Notes under the pieces: generated by a model
Database searches by the model: none
Seen by the model: only the letters and a program-made list of their open reading frames with translations
What the model was told of the DNA's origin: nothing
From: Rhodosporidiobolus odoratus
Lineage: Eukaryota > Basidiomycota > Microbotryomycetes > Sporidiobolales > Sporidiobolaceae
Direction: 5' to 3'
Length of the DNA stretch: 64,000 nucleotides
Assembly: GCA_034387635.1 (NCBI GenBank)
Contig: JAOANU010000019.1
Span: 1 to 64,000 of the forward strand
Shown: positions 1 to 12,900 of the stretch, piece after piece
How the letters are laid out: each line of letters starts with the position of its first letter
How positions within the stretch are numbered: position 1 is the first letter of the stretch
Program-made: the position numbers and the translations under genes

Positions 1-3000
1 TACCAGCGAGACCTCCATCTTCAGAGGATTCAACTTGCGAAGGACTTGGGACTCGAGGACGAGGTGGAGCAAGCCAGGCAGGGGCTGATCGGTGTATTTC
101 CGTTGTCTGAAGGTGCGCACCCGTTCATCCACTCTAGGCGAGCTCAGAAGAGACTGACGAGATGAGTTCAAATAGCCGAGTGGGAGGAATGGATCGACGA
201 GAGGAAAGCCAAGTTGCCTCAGGCGGGAGCGGTCGAGGACGTGGCACCTTTTCTGGAGCTTGTCGAGCTCTACCGGCGAGCTCAGCAAGACTACCTCTGT
301 GCGTCTCTCTGGTCCTTTTTTTTCTTTTTCGAGTCGACTTACCCCTCTCTTCGCACAGCTATTCCCCTTCTCTCTTCCTTCTCACGGTGGAGCATCTCGT
401 CCTACTACGCCGCGTCCGGTCTAACTCCGCCCGCCTCTGTCGTGGCTTCGGAAGAAGAAGAGGACGAGGCAATGCAGCCTTCGGCAGAGGAGAGGAAAGT
501 TGGCGAGCCGGATCAGCTGCTGCAGGTCGTCTTCTCGCTCGAAGAGGTGAAGGAGATTCGCGAAGAAGTGCTCAGTAGGGGCGGTGGTCACCTGAGCGAG
601 GTGCGTCGTCTTGCCTGCGTTTCCTCTCCGTCCGCCCGGCAACTTCATTAACCTTCCTGTGTCCACCGTATAGAGCTCTTCACTGTGGAACATCTGGAGA
701 GACTTCGAGATGGATCTCTTGAAGGTACGGTGGTTTGCTAGATACCCATCCTCTGCTTCTCCCGACTGACCGTTCTCCCACTCATGCAGCTTGATAACAC
801 GTGAGTTGTCCTCTTTCCGCGTCTTCCACCATCACTCACGGCGTGCTCAGTGGTATACTTACACGTCTTGATCCTGCGACGCAGACCAGACCAACTCGCC
901 GCGCTTTCATCGCTATACCTCGCCCGCCTCGCAGTTCCCCACCTTTCCATCTCCGAGACCTTCTCCGCCTACTCTTCCTTCATCACCAAGTTCGACAATG
1001 CATCTTATGACGAAGCGCTACCCGCTGCAAACAAGGTCTTCAGTGCCGCGAATAAGAAGGTCGAAGAGCGGTATGAAGAGGAGGACAAGCTGGTTCGTCG
1101 CCCTTCGCTTTATACCCTCCCGTCTGCTACGCATCCTAAGATCCTGTCCTCCTTCAGCTAGCCTCGCTGACTTTTGCGATACATCCTTGCCGCAGTCAAA
1201 ATCTTCCTTCTCGTCCGAAGCGTACATGTCCTACGTCTCTTGGGAGCGCGAAGTCAAGCGGCCCGACATCTTTCTCGTCAAGAACCTCCTCGAACGTGCT
1301 ATTCATGACCACCCTTCAGTAATCGAGCTATGGGAGACTTGGCTCGAGTTTCTGGTGCGCCGCCTTGCCGCTGAAGTCTTCTTCACTTTGGCCATGTTCA
1401 TTGTATAGGGAGTGCTGATCAGGTTCGTCTGACGATATACACAGTATAAGATCCCTGAGAAAGAGTCAAACCTGCTCGAGGTGGCTGAGAAGGCTGTTCG
1501 GAATACACCCAACTCGGCTCAGCTCTGGACAGCAGCAATGCGGGCTTATGTACGTGCTTTTCGGATCATCATGTTGCGCTCAGGGTCAGCTAGACCCTAG
1601 CTCTGTACCGCGTCCTCAAGTCCAATTGTACTGACTGATGCGGTTTCGCCGAACGCAGGAAAAGCGCTCGAATGCAACGTCTCCAGCGACCGAATCTGTC
1701 GAATCCCTCTTTCAGCGCGCGCTTTCGACCAGCGAGTTCGAGAAGGATATGGATGCGGTCGTCGAGCTCTACACGGCCCGGGCTGGGTTCTACAGGAGGG
1801 AGATGGAGCGGAAAGGTACGCTCACTTCTTGCTCATGTCTTTCAGAGCGGCAGGTCGTTAGGTGTACTGATTGATAGTTCCGGATTGCGCAGAAAAAGAC
1901 CCTGCCGAAGAAGAAGGGCCGGATGCGGAGCTTGTTGGGTTCGTGCTTGGCGTTCTGCAAGAAGGGATCGAGAGGACAAAGCAGGGTATGCTGCCTTCCA
2001 CTTGCCAATCCTGCGCCTGTGGCGACAGCACGTGCGGATGTAATTGACCCGATCGGTTCCCGGCAGTTCACAAGAAGGGCGACCCCCAGAACCGGCTCGA
2101 GAAGTACCTCATCAAAATTGTATGTTCCTGTCCTTCTCCACCGGTCACGCATCTTTATCCTTCAATGCGTACCGCCACCTAACGACCTCAGCTCTCGCGA
2201 CTGTGCTGTATGCTGACAGCGCGCGGTTCGACCCTTTCCCTCTCGAACAGTACGACCGATTCGGAATGGTCGACGAGGCTCGTCAAGCTTGGGAGACGCT
2301 CACGAAGGAACGAGCAACGAGCTACGCTGTCTGGTACGGTCGGGCAGACTTCGAGACGTACGTTGAGCTGTTCTCGCAGTCTTCTATATACTGATGAGTC
2401 TGTGCTCGTACAGCCGGATGGGCAACTACGATTCCGCACACGCAACTTACGTTGCGGGCTGCTCGACCAAAGGCTTGGACTACCCCGAGTACCTCCTTGA
2501 CGCCTGGATGACCTTCGAGCATGAGTACGGGAATTTGGCAGACCTCGAGTTCAGCATTGTCAAGATTAGGAGGCAGAAAAAGGGTTTGGAGAGACGAAGG
2601 GCGAGGGTGAGTTCGAGCTACCCCAACTTTCGAGAGTCGCGTTTCCCATGCAGAAGGTTGACTGCGCGATTCCTATTGCACTGGCGGAATCACAGGAAGC
2701 TGCCGAAGCCGCATCAGCCTACGCTTCCTCCGCCGCCGCCGCGCCTGCCGGACAAGATGCCGACTCTTTCATTTCCTCCGCTGTCGCTCAACCTGCCACG
2801 TCGATTTCCGCGATGAATGTCGAAAGTACTGATGTGGCGGGCGGGCGGAAGCGCGAGCGGGAAGATGGAGCCGAAGACGGACGAGGGAAGAAGGTCAGGA
2901 TTGACTCGCCGGCAGCTCAAATAGGCGAGGGCGAAGTGAAGCGGTACGTCCTTCCTTTGTCCTTTCGGCGCTACGATTGACTGACACGATGCGAGCATGA

Positions 3001-4730
3001 TGCAGGGATCGCGAACATTCGACCGTCTTTGCTATCAGTCCGGGCGAGATGAGCGAGGAGGATATCCGCAAGCTGTTCCGTGACGTCTGTCATAGCCTCT
3101 CGCAATCTCCCGCCTCTCCGCTGACAGAATCCCCTCATGCAGTGCGGCGAGATCCGATCCCTCAAGGTGAAGTCGCTTGCCGGACAAACCTTTGCGCAGA
3201 TCGAATTTGCCGAGAAGGACAGCGTCTTGGCTGCGCAGACAAAGGACAAGAAGCGCATTCAAGATCAGGAACTGGAGGTATACGTCGCGTGGAAGTCCTG
3301 CCTCTACGTGACCAATTTCCCGGAGGATTGGGATAAGGAGAAGGTGGAAATTTTGTTCGGAAAGGTGCGCTACCTCTGTTACTTTCGCCTTGCTGCCAGT
3401 AGACCACTCGCCCATCACTGCTGCCTCTACAGTACGGTACCATCTTCGACACTCGCTGGCCGAGTAAGCGATTCAAGAACACCCGGCGCTTCTGCTACGT
3501 TCAGTTTGCCAACCCCGTTCGTTCTTTTCCTTCTCTCATGGCTAGTGTTGGCTGAACTGTTTTTCTCTGCAGGCACACGCCGAAGCTGCCCTCGCCCTGC
3601 ACGGCACCGAACTCGTGCCCTCTCAGCCTCTCTCCGTCCTCATATCCGACCCTTCGCGCAAAAAGGCTCGTACCGACAACAATGCAAACGACCGCGAACT
3701 CTACGTCGCGGGTCTTGCACGCAGCACTAAAGAGTCGGATCTGCGGAAACTGTTTGAGCCGTTCGGGACGGTCAAGGGTATTCGGGTACCAACGGATGAT
3801 GGAGGGGGTTGCAAGGGGTTTGCATTTGTCGAGTACGAGGACCAGGTGCGTTGACGTTCTTCAGCTTCCGCATGGTCATCTGCCTTGTCACAGAACGTGC
3901 TGACAAGCGGACTTCGGTACTTTAGATTTCCGCTCAATCCGCGCTCTCCCTGAACAACCACGAGTTTAAGAAGCGTCACATTTCGGTCACGATCGCCCAA
4001 GCGCGGGCAGCTGGTACCGCCAAGTACGCGGAAACATTTGATCTTCATAGGAGATCGTTGCTGACGATGTTTGCTCGCCGACAGAGCCCCCGCCGCCCTT
4101 CCCAAGAAATCCGAAACTGAGAACCGCGGTATCCGAGTGCGCGGTCTCGCGCCTGGTACGGACGAAGCAGTCATCCAGCAAACCTTCGAGAAGATTGCAT
4201 CGGTAGAACGCGTGAACTACGAAGTCGGAGATACAGAAGCGGTTGTATTGCTGCAAAACGCTGCGGTCAGTTTCGCCTTACCTCCTTACCTTGCTTGCTC
4301 TTTTCAGCGTCTCCAATCGCAGTCACTTATTGGCGCATTCCTTTGGCAGGATGTCGGCAAACTCCTCATGCACCGCTCTTCCTTCACCATCGACGGCACT
4401 CCCGTTGAAATATTCACTGAAGGTCGACAAGCTCGTACAGCAGGTGGGAAAAAACCTCCAGCTGCCACGGGCGGTGCTGCGAAAGATGTACCGCTCATGC
4501 CTCGGCAAGCATCGAGGGGGCGTGGTCGGGTTGGTTTGGCGGGCGGACGAGGGGGGAGGGGGGGAAGGATGGGGCTTGGAGCGGGCAGGGCAGCGCAGAG
4601 TGCTGCGGCTGTTCCGAAGGAGGGTGAAACGGGTGCGAAGGCTGTGCAGTCGGGCGAAGCACCGACAGCTGCCGAAGGGGCCAGCGGGAAGAGCGTGGAC
4701 GACTTCAGAGCCATGTTGATGAAAAAATAG
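1..4730 (+). CDS. PRP24: Prp24/SART3-like U4/U6 snRNP recycling factor (5' end missing)
   Basis: Splicing factor expected to bind U6 snRNA and promote U4/U6 annealing in the nucleus. The gene enters the window already in frame and is broken by about a dozen short introns. The N-terminal part (exons to about 2600) reads as HAT (half-TPR) repeats with the usual W/Y and E spacing, for example EEWIDERKAKLP near 190 and YDRFGMVDEARQAWE near 2255. A KR-rich linker near 2850 is followed by four RRM-like segments: FAISPGEMSEEDIRKLF near 3030, LYVTNFPEDWDKEKVE near 3300, ELYVAGLARSTKESDLRKLF near 3700 with RNP1 KGFAFVEY, and a degenerate one near 4130. The tail is RGG-rich and ends DDFRAMLMKK, close to the conserved Prp24/SART3 C-terminal peptide that binds the Lsm2-8 ring. 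HAT plus RRM plus Lsm peptide makes it SART3-like rather than the HAT-less S. cerevisiae form. Confidence 0.9.
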
Positions 4731-4998
4731 GACTGTAGTCGTTCGCGCAAAGCATCCCGCCGGCATGAGTCGGGGACGCTGTATAGGGATATTACAGCGT
4801 CTGGAAAGAGAGCACGAGTCAATAATGATACGGCTGAGGTTGTGGAATAGCACACTGGACCGACACCGTATGTCGGCGGCCGGAGAAGCGTGGTAAGCTT
4901 CGGGTCGATACAGGCTCTCATGGGCTGCGCGACATGTTGGCTCCTTGAAGGCGCTGACTACCACGAGAGACTTGTCTCGGGGATTACAGGAAGCGGAA

Positions 4999-5236
4999 AT
5001 TACTGCCGGAGCGTTAACACCGGCCTGGATATTCTTGGCAAGCGCGGGACTGAATTAACCGGTAAGCAGAGGCATTGCCGAAATCATAAGTAGAGGCATC
5101 AAGCATGTCAGTGCAGCTCAGTATCGTAGAGAGGCTCAGAGAGAGGCTTGACGCACAGGCACTCCTCGAGGAGCTTTTCCTCGGACGGGTGAAGGTCGCC
5201 AACCGGGTGAATCTTCTCAATGGCTCCCCCCGAGCT
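4999..5236 (-). pseudogene. Displaced 3'-end fragment of malate dehydrogenase
   Basis: A copy of the end of the MDH gene that lies at 7603-9677, in the same orientation. Positions 5013-5218 match 7615-7820 without gaps and with two mismatches in 206 nt. The match covers the [21 protein letters not shown] exon, the terminal intron and most of the last exon. Upstream of 5218 the similarity drops to codon level (G-A-I-E here against G-T-V-E in the gene). Downstream, the last residues and the stop are altered (GVNAPAV instead of GVNFVQ-stop). There is no body of an MDH gene attached, so it cannot make enzyme. Confidence 0.85.
5013..5218. repeat. Direct repeat MDH-3', displaced copy
   Basis: 206 nt, ungapped, 204 identities with 7615-7820. 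Both copies lie in the same orientation, 2.6 kb apart. Intron and exon are equally conserved, so the identity reflects recent copying or gene conversion rather than protein selection. Confidence 0.93.
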
Positions 5237-5240
5237 TGAA

Positions 5241-7602
5241 TCGCTCTGACTGACTCGGGTGCCCTCCTTGCAACAACAGAGGCTTGGAGATGAGAGATAA
5301 GCAGTGGCGAGAGACGAAAGAGAAGATCGCGCACTGGACTCAGCACTCTGAAGCACAGACTCCTCGTGCTACTTTCTCATTGGCGAGCCCTCTTGGGGAC
5401 ACACGGTGGATGTAGCTATGCCACCCTGCCTTGAAGATCCGTCTCGTGCAACACGTGGTATGAAGGCAGCAGACTTGGCTTGGTCTCGTGCAGTCGCCAG
5501 TCCCTCGCTCAGGCGATAGACTTCCATTGGATCCTGATACTGTCAACACCGGACCAATAGTAACGATGCCGCTATCTGGTACCTACCAGGCTCGGTACCG
5601 CCGGCCTGACCAAGTATGTTTACTTGACCTTCTCAACTTGCCATTTTTTTCCTGGCAGTTGCAATCGGCATGAAGAGCGCTTCTCACGCCTCCGCCTCGG
5701 TCTTTTGAGCGCAGTAACATTTGAGTACCCAGAAGACGAGCGGAGGCTGGTGCCAGCAGGCTCAACGATGGGCATGAACTTCTGTAACTAGCTTTTCCAT
5801 CACATTTGCTGCCGTATAGTCCAACGACGCGAGGTGTGGTCAGGGTCCTCGACGCCTTCTGATTGTCACTGGATCGAGCAATCCAGCTGTCCTTGCACCG
5901 ACTGACCCTTGGCAAGTCTCCCAAATTCCCCTGCCCCCGGGTCCTTGCCAAGTTGCAGCATGGACAGCCACTCGGCCAGCATGCGCCTCATGTCTCTCCT
6001 GCAATCAACCTGTAGCGCAGGCTCCTCGATCTGCTCCCTCAAGCCTGGATCAACTGCTTTGGCTCTGTCCTCAACGTGACATAACTAATGAACCCTTCTT
6101 GATGAAGTACGTCCTGTCATGTCTGTGCAGTTGGCCAGAAGTTACGAGCCTCCTGGACATTTACTCTGCTAGGCGGACTGCCTATCCCGATTCTCCTCTC
6201 TCCGGTTAAGTCCTATTCCCTCAACACTCCCGCTCACTCAGACTGTCTTTCTCTCTTTCGTTCTCTCAGTACCTCCTTTGACTTTATCCTTGCGGCCTGC
6301 AGACGGATCTACTCGAGGTGGCAGAGAGATGAATGTTGAGTGATTGGTCGACGAGGGCGGACTGCGGCGGAACTTGTGTAGACTTCTTCTCCTGACCACT
6401 ACAGCCCCTCATCTCTAGTTCTTTTGGAATCCAAGCTCAAATCACTGTTATTTCTCTCGTAGTGGGGAGAAATTGCACGAGCAACGCTTCCACACCCTCC
6501 ATCCTCGCTCGGCAACTGGACTCGCCTCAGCTTGAGCCTGGTACGCCTTGCATACTCCGCCGGTCTTCGTCTTCTCCTTGCTTTTACGGAGTGATGCTCG
6601 ACACTCCCTCCTAACCATAGTTCTAATGTTTCCCGCCTTTCTGAGATCTATGGGGCTTGCGACCTGTATTGCCACCTGTAGTGCGACCGGTATCGCGACT
6701 GGCACTGCACGTTGCACAACGCCCTTGAAGGCCAGTAGACCTGTTGCTGACCCCTTCGCGCTGAGCAACCTGAGCGGCTTTCCAGCAGGGGGTGGGCTAA
6801 AAGCTCTGCACGTAGGGCCTAGCTGGTCTTGCTCATCTGTCGTGTCAGAGGGCAGCTGCAGGGTCACAAGAAAAGAGACGGGCTCGGTGGCAAGCTTGTT
6901 GAGCTGTTGAAGCCCTTCTGGGCTATCTGAGAGCCTCGGTGTGTTATGTGCGTGACCGCTACCAGAAATCGTAGTATGTATGCTTCAGCAAGAGTAGCAT
7001 GAGTATCTAGGCGACCACACTCGGAGCAGAAGAGAGGAAAAGTAGTTTGAGAAGGTCACGCAAAAACTGTACCGTTATTCGTGAAAGCGGGCTAAAGAGG
7101 CAGGCTGCAGCAATCACAGCCTGATTGCGGCGTGATGAGGCCAAGACAGAAGCTAGCGACAACTCAGTGCCAAGGACAGAGCAAACCGGTTGAGTGAAGC
7201 GCTTCGGGACATCTTACAGCTCTGCTGCGAAAAGAGCATCATACAGGCGCCACGTGACAACAGCCCATCCACAAAAGCGCATCCTTGAATCATACTGCCA
7301 TGGCCAGCGGTCATCGTAGGAGAGCAGCTGCGACCATTCACCGCGAAGTCGTGCTCCTTCCTAACGACGGCCTAGCCACACAGCGATGCCGGCTGATCCA
7401 CCACTGCCCAACAAAGGTAGCCGAGACTCCTGCCATATTTCACGGAGCACGGTCTAGCGAGGAAGACAAGAGCGGAGAGAAATGGCACTTAGACGGCTTT
7501 TCATTGCTAGATGGGGCGAAAGTAGGGCAATCTGGTCTACAAACGGCTCTGAAGCCGTCGCGGCAGACTACGAGGAGGGGAACTCAAGCCAGGGAGCGAA
7601 AT
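5241..7602. other. Gene-poor 2.4-kb segment between the MDH gene and its displaced 3' end
   Basis: No convincing gene. Open frames are short (140 codons or less), overlap on both strands and show no family motif. I looked for LAGLIDADG, HNH and GIY-YIG signatures and saw none. A small inverted repeat (GCAATCA, 5-nt loop, TGATTGC) lies near 7110. Base composition is less GC-biased than the neighbouring exons. Confidence 0.6.
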
Positions 7603-9677
7603 TTACTGCACAAAGTTAACACCGGCCTGGATATTCTTGGCAAGCGCGGGACTGAATTAACCGGTAAGCAGAGGCATTGCCGAAATCATAAGTAGAGGCA
7701 GCAAGCATGTCAGTGCAGCTCAGTATCGTAGAGAGGCTCAGAGAGAGGCTTGACGCACAGGCACTCCTCGAGGAGCTTTTCCTCAGACGGGTGAAGGTCG
7801 CCAACCGGGTGAATCTTCTCGACGGTTCCCTCCGACTATGGGTGGATGATCGAGCGCATGTGTAGTCAGCAACTGTGCATGGAAGGTGACAAGCGGAACG
7901 AGCGTGCGAGAAAACGGCGGGACAGGAGGAAAAGGAGGGGAACACAGGGGGAAGCTCCGGTCAAGTCTAGGAAACGGGAACGACGTACGGAGAGCTCAAC
8001 AGGCGAGGCAAAGAACTCGATCCCCTTGTCAGCGTAGAGAGGGCTGTCCACGAAAGTGCAGAGCTTGACGCCCTTTTCGCCGTTCATGGAGCGGAGGAGA
8101 GCGTTGGCCCACTCAACACCGGCGTAAGCCATGGAGAGGGTGGCGGAACCAGCGCCGTCCTTAGCCTTGACGACCTCGTCACCACCAAACTGAATCCTCT
8201 TGACGAGGGCAGCGAGGGTCTCACCACCCTCCTCAACGACCTTCTTACCAGCCGGGAGCTGGGAAAGGAGGGGGACGATGGTAGGGCCGGAGTGACCACC
8301 GACGACCGGAACGTCGGTCTCGGCGGGCTTGGTGCCGGCAATGGAGGAAAGGAAGGCAGAAGCGCGGACAATGTCGAGGGTGGTGACACCGAAGAGACGC
8401 TTGGGGTCGTAGACACCGGCCTTCTTGAAAACCTCGGCGACGATGGGGACGGTCGAGTTGACCGGGTTGGCAATGACACCGATGCGGGCTTTGGGGGCGA
8501 CCTTGGCGCAAGCCTGGGCGAGGTCGCGGACGATGGAGGCGTTGGCCTACATCCTCAAACCGTTCCAGGAGGATTGAGGGCAGCGAGAGGCAGCAGGCAG
8601 GGCAAGGATGATGGTCGCCAGTGCATCGGTAAGGATGAAGGGAAAAAAGGCACAAGCATAACAAGTCAGTAGAGCTCTGCAGCCCGGAGGAGAAATGGAA
8701 GAATGGCGCACGTTGAAGAGGTCGTCGCGGGTCATTCCGGGCTTGCGGGGCATACCAGCGGGGATGATGATGACCTCGGCACCCTCAAGAGCCTGCTCGA
8801 GACCGTTGTTGTCCGGGCCGAAACCAACAGCCTGCGCGAGAAAATCGGAAAAGGAAGGAGACAGAGCAAGTCAGCCGCGATGTTCTCGCGACAGGGGCGA
8901 TCGTGACGGATCTGTATGCGGACCGGAAGAGTCTGGCGTGTGGAATATATCCGCGCTGCGGCTGCAGACGACATGCGTCTTGGCGCTGCTGGGCGGATAG
9001 CGCCGCGTTTGGCGATGCTTGCGTAGACGATTTGCTGCCGCTTCGAGCATCCTTCCCATCCCGATCTCCTGGATCGCCTCGCAAACAACGCTGTCGACCT
9101 TTGCCCGTCCCGATCGCCCCGGCGAAGTGCCTCCGCTTGATCCCGACAGCCAAGTCTCCTTCGGCCGCTGATCTAACGATTTCTCCGCGAAGCGCTGCCC
9201 GTGCTCCTGCTGACCCAGTCACTGTGCCTCTACAGAAGGCCCGCAACCTCAATAAAATGATGGATTCGTAGCTGACCTTGGACGGGGTGTTGCAGTGGTC
9301 GACATCGGCGGCAACACCGGGAGCGAGCCTGATGTCGTAGAGGGAGAGGTGGGAGACGAGGGGGTTGAGCTTGAGGAGGAGGGAGAGGGCTGTTGAGGCA
9401 AAGCGGAAGGGAATCGCGGGGATGGAGGGAAACAAGTCGAGGAGAAAGTAAGTCGCTGATTTCCGATCGAGCCCAAGAGAAAGAACGTACGCTGGCCAAT
9501 ACCGCCTAGGTAGACACGGTGGTGAGTTTGCTCGAGTCAGTCAACCCAATATACAAAGAGAAGAGGAGATAATTGGAACTTACCAGCAGCCCCAAGAACT
9601 GCCACACGGGTGTTCTGGCGGGCAGAGGAAGAGAAGGCGCGCTTGGCCACGGAGTTGAATTGACGAGCAGCGAACAT
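7603..9677 (-). CDS. MDH1: Malate dehydrogenase, mitochondrial type
   Basis: NAD-dependent interconversion of malate and oxaloacetate in the TCA cycle. The start [21 protein letters not shown] is an Arg/Ser-rich, acid-free matrix presequence. Then comes the Rossmann motif [13 protein letters not shown], where GGIGQ is carried by a 15-nt microexon (9491-9505). Further motifs are [57 protein letters not shown] (catalytic Asp and substrate Arg region), [15 protein letters not shown] (catalytic His) and SMAYAGVEW. The last coding exons give [21 protein letters not shown], then [19 protein letters not shown] across an intron with donor GTGCGTCAAG. Six exons are supported; the intron before [18 protein letters not shown] is unusually long at about 440 nt. 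The 3' 218 nt are duplicated downstream at 4999-5236. Confidence 0.93.
7615..7820. repeat. Direct repeat MDH-3', resident copy
   Basis: Resident partner of 5013-5218. It forms the functional end of the MDH gene: part of the penultimate exon, the terminal intron and the final codons. Confidence 0.93.
9491..9505 (-). other. 15-nt microexon of MDH (glycine loop)
   Basis: Flanked by a CCTAG acceptor and a GTACGTTC donor. It supplies GGIGQ and joins in phase to PLSLLLK, which completes the NAD-binding loop. Without it the conserved loop cannot be formed. Confidence 0.85.
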
Positions 9678-9957
9678 GTTCAGTCTCTAGCCTTTCGAGG
9701 TGGGAGCAAGAAGGAGAAATCGAGAAGTGCGAGGACAGCGGCAAGCGGAACGAGACGGAAGACGATTTTTCTCCACGTCCCGAAGCATTGGCAATGCAAG
9801 CGTAGCGTTACACACAGCTAATCACATGACAGCAGAACAACAACCTTAAAAACCCGAGAGCGAGAAAATCGAAAAACATGCGGCCACTCTTTTCCTCCTG
9901 GCCACGAACCACGACGACCATCTTCAAGCACCCGCCTTCGTCCGCGCTCTCCCGCTC

Positions 9958-12900
9958 CTAGTCTTCATCGATAGTCATCGTCCCCAGATGCTTCGGCGCT
10001 CCCTGCTGCCCCATCTCGCTCGCCCTCGTCGCCATTCGACCCGTTTCCTGCTGCTGCCCTTGCTGCTGGTTCGACGGCGGCTGTTTGTTGACATCCTCCT
10101 CGAGCTGATCCACCTCGTCATCCTCGTCATTCTTCGCGCTCGTCGGCTGCAGCGCGCCGAACGCCGTAACGCCCGCACCCCTGGTAGTCGAACTCGACAC
10201 CGGACGAGAAGGTTGCTGACGAGACGGGCTGTCCGAGAACCTCGTGTGCGTCCCGCCATTCGCTGCCGTCTCGCTCGTGATCTCGACTTCATCCTCCTCC
10301 CGCTGACGCTGCTGCTCCTCCTCCCTCCGCTGCGCCTCGCGCTCCTCCTTCCCTAAGTTGCCCTTCCCGAGGTTCTTCTGCTTCTTCTGCTTCCTCCGCG
10401 GGCTCTGAGGCTCAACTTGCGACTCGGGAACCGCGTCGTCCGCCTGGTCGACGTCCATCGACTCGTACATCGCGCGACCACTGGCACCAGGAGTCGGCGG
10501 GTCTTCCCTTACCCTCTTGTACTCAGGCGGCGACGGACTACGGCTAGACTGCGACCCGAGGTCACCTTCTCGTCCCTCGACCGGTCGCTCATGTTGCTCG
10601 TCGTCGGAAGAACCATAGTCGACGAGCCCCAGAGACGATGGGGCACTGCGAGACGGGGGCTGAGGTCGGGGCTGAGATCGCGGCGGCGTCGGCGCGGGCG
10701 GCGGAGTGGGGGCCGCGTCCTGCTTCTTCTCTCGTTCGATTTTCGACTTCTTCTTGTCCTTCTTACGAGTGGAGCTGAAGGGCATTGGCGGATCGCTCGC
10801 GCTCGAGACAGGTTTGGTCGTAAGGCTGCCAAATGTCGAGATTTGCATCGGCGGAGGGCGATTGGGGACAGATGCGGCGGAGGCGACAGCGGTCACGGAC
10901 GTGAGAGACGGTAGGAACGTGTGTGATGATGGACCTTGAGATTCTCCAAGGCGAGGCTCGGAATGGGAGAGCTTGGCCCGTTTCGCAGCTTGGCGCTCGT
11001 TTTCCCTCTCGGGCGAGTGTCGAGGCGAGCAGTCGGGTCGAGCACGGAGGTAAGGAGAAGGTTGGCGCTCGTAGTGAAGAGGCTCATGTCCGCCGGAGGC
11101 ACCGGGGCTCGGCGCAAGGGGCGGATGCGAGGGTGGAGAGTTCGAGAGGGGATTGAAGGACGGCGAGGGCGATCGTGCACGCTCAAGCTGGGTGGAGGAA
11201 AGCGGAGGTTCGAGAGAAACGAAATGGTCGACAGGGATTTGCGAGGGGAGAGCAGTATATCTCGCACGGCGCGGCAAAGGACGTGTGCCCGACTCGGTTT
11301 CGTGCTGAGCGGTGGCGGTAGCGGAATCGACTGCCGCTAGGGACGTGGCGGCAGCGGCGAGTATGCTCATCGAGGCTGGGTGCTCCGGAGGTACTTGAGC
11401 AGCGTGGGGTGCTGGTGGCGCAGGAGGAGCGGTAGCGAGGGGAGAGCGCGGAGGAGCGCCATGACCAAGTACAGTGAAAGCTGCAGAAGCAGTCGGGTGA
11501 GGCTTTTGCGGCGAGGGCGTGTCTTCGTCGTCGTCGCTGATAGTGATGACCTCCTTCGGCTTGACAGCTTTCTTCCCCTTGGCTTTGGATCTAGTAGTTG
11601 TCGGTGCTGGTGCCGGTGCTGGGGAGGGCGCTGACTGTTGCTGGAGTTGAGGAGACGTTGCCCGACTTGGAGGGCCCGGAGCCACTTGGGCCGCGTTCCG
11701 GTCCGCCTCGACAGCAGCGTCGCCGCTCTCGCCCCGCTCAGCCACCTCTCTCTCCCTCTCCGCCTTCTTCCTCGCCTTCCTCGCCTCCCTTTCCTCCTCC
11801 TCTTTCCTCCGCGCCTCCTCAATTAGCGGCGCAACCTCCGTCAAATACTGCTTCGACAGGACGCCCACTTCTTCCCTCATAACCGCCCTCTTTGCCCGAG
11901 CCGCCTGGTCGTCCCACATTTGCCTGATTAGCTCTTGGCGCCCGACGGGCTTCTCGGATTTGATTTTCGGCTTGAATTCGCCATTGTGGGTGAGGAGGGG
12001 GAGCATAGTGGCTGGCTCGGAAAGGAATTTTTCGACGAAGTGGAGGAGGTAGAGGCCGCAATCGCAGTAGTTGGGTTGTTGGGGGACCTGAGTAGAGCAG
12101 CAGATCGGTCAGAACCTTCTTGCCAGAACAGGGACAGTCAGCGATAGTATGCGACCAAGTAGGACGCACCATTGCATTGAAGCCTCTCGCTTCCATTGGT
12201 GCAATTTCATCATCTGTCAGGTTCAACTTGGCCTTCGCTTCGGAACCCAGGTAGGCTTGTAGCCTGGTGATGACGGCGTTATGCTGTGCTTGCAGCGAGT
12301 CGAAGATCATAACGTGGCATCTATCGGAAGGTTGAGCTTATTAGGGTCGCCACCGGAGGAGGACGAGAAAGGAAGATCAAGTAAACAACTGGACGTACTC
12401 GTTGAGCCTGTCGGGCGGCAGTTCTCGCCGCACCTTCTCGATGAGGTGCGCTAGGTCGTATTGGCTTGGGTCGTCCGTATGCTGCGGCTTCGGTGGAGGT
12501 GACGGTGAACGTGCCCGCTTCGGACTCGGTGGTGGCTGCATCACTCCAAACGGTACGGCCACCCTCTTTGGGGGTGCGTCGGGCTTCTTCTGCTTAGGGG
12601 CCTGAGCCGGCGCGGGAGCTTGAGCGGATGACGGAGTAAGGAGGTCCTGCTCGACGGCAGCTGCTGAACCGGAATCGGAGGAAGAAGATGTAGTCGTAGT
12701 AGAGGCCTTGTCGTCGCCTTGGGTGAGTGCGTCGACATTCATGGCGTTCTGGTAGACCTCCCTCGCCTGCGGCTTGGCCTTGCTCGTTCCCTGCTTCTTC
12801 TGCGGCGAGGCTGGCGGTTCCGGGTCATCGTCGTCAGAGCCTAGGATGATCGCCCCGTCTGCTTGGTGCTGCGGTTGCTGACCGGAAGGCGGTAACGACT

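Noticed and set aside
7150..7345. Possible fossil of an MDH internal exon (CAFVDGLLS resembling CTFVDSPLY)
   Set aside because: Only scattered residues match and the nucleotide likeness is weak; chance cannot be excluded without an alignment score.
5013..7820. Direct repeats read as LTRs of a retrotransposon
   Set aside because: The repeat is MDH exon and intron sequence, does not have TG...CA ends, and no gag/pol coding lies between the copies.
8084..8664. Long minus-strand Ser/Pro- and Cys/His-rich frames
   Set aside because: They are out-of-frame shadows of the MDH exon, which has the conserved catalytic motifs in the third frame.
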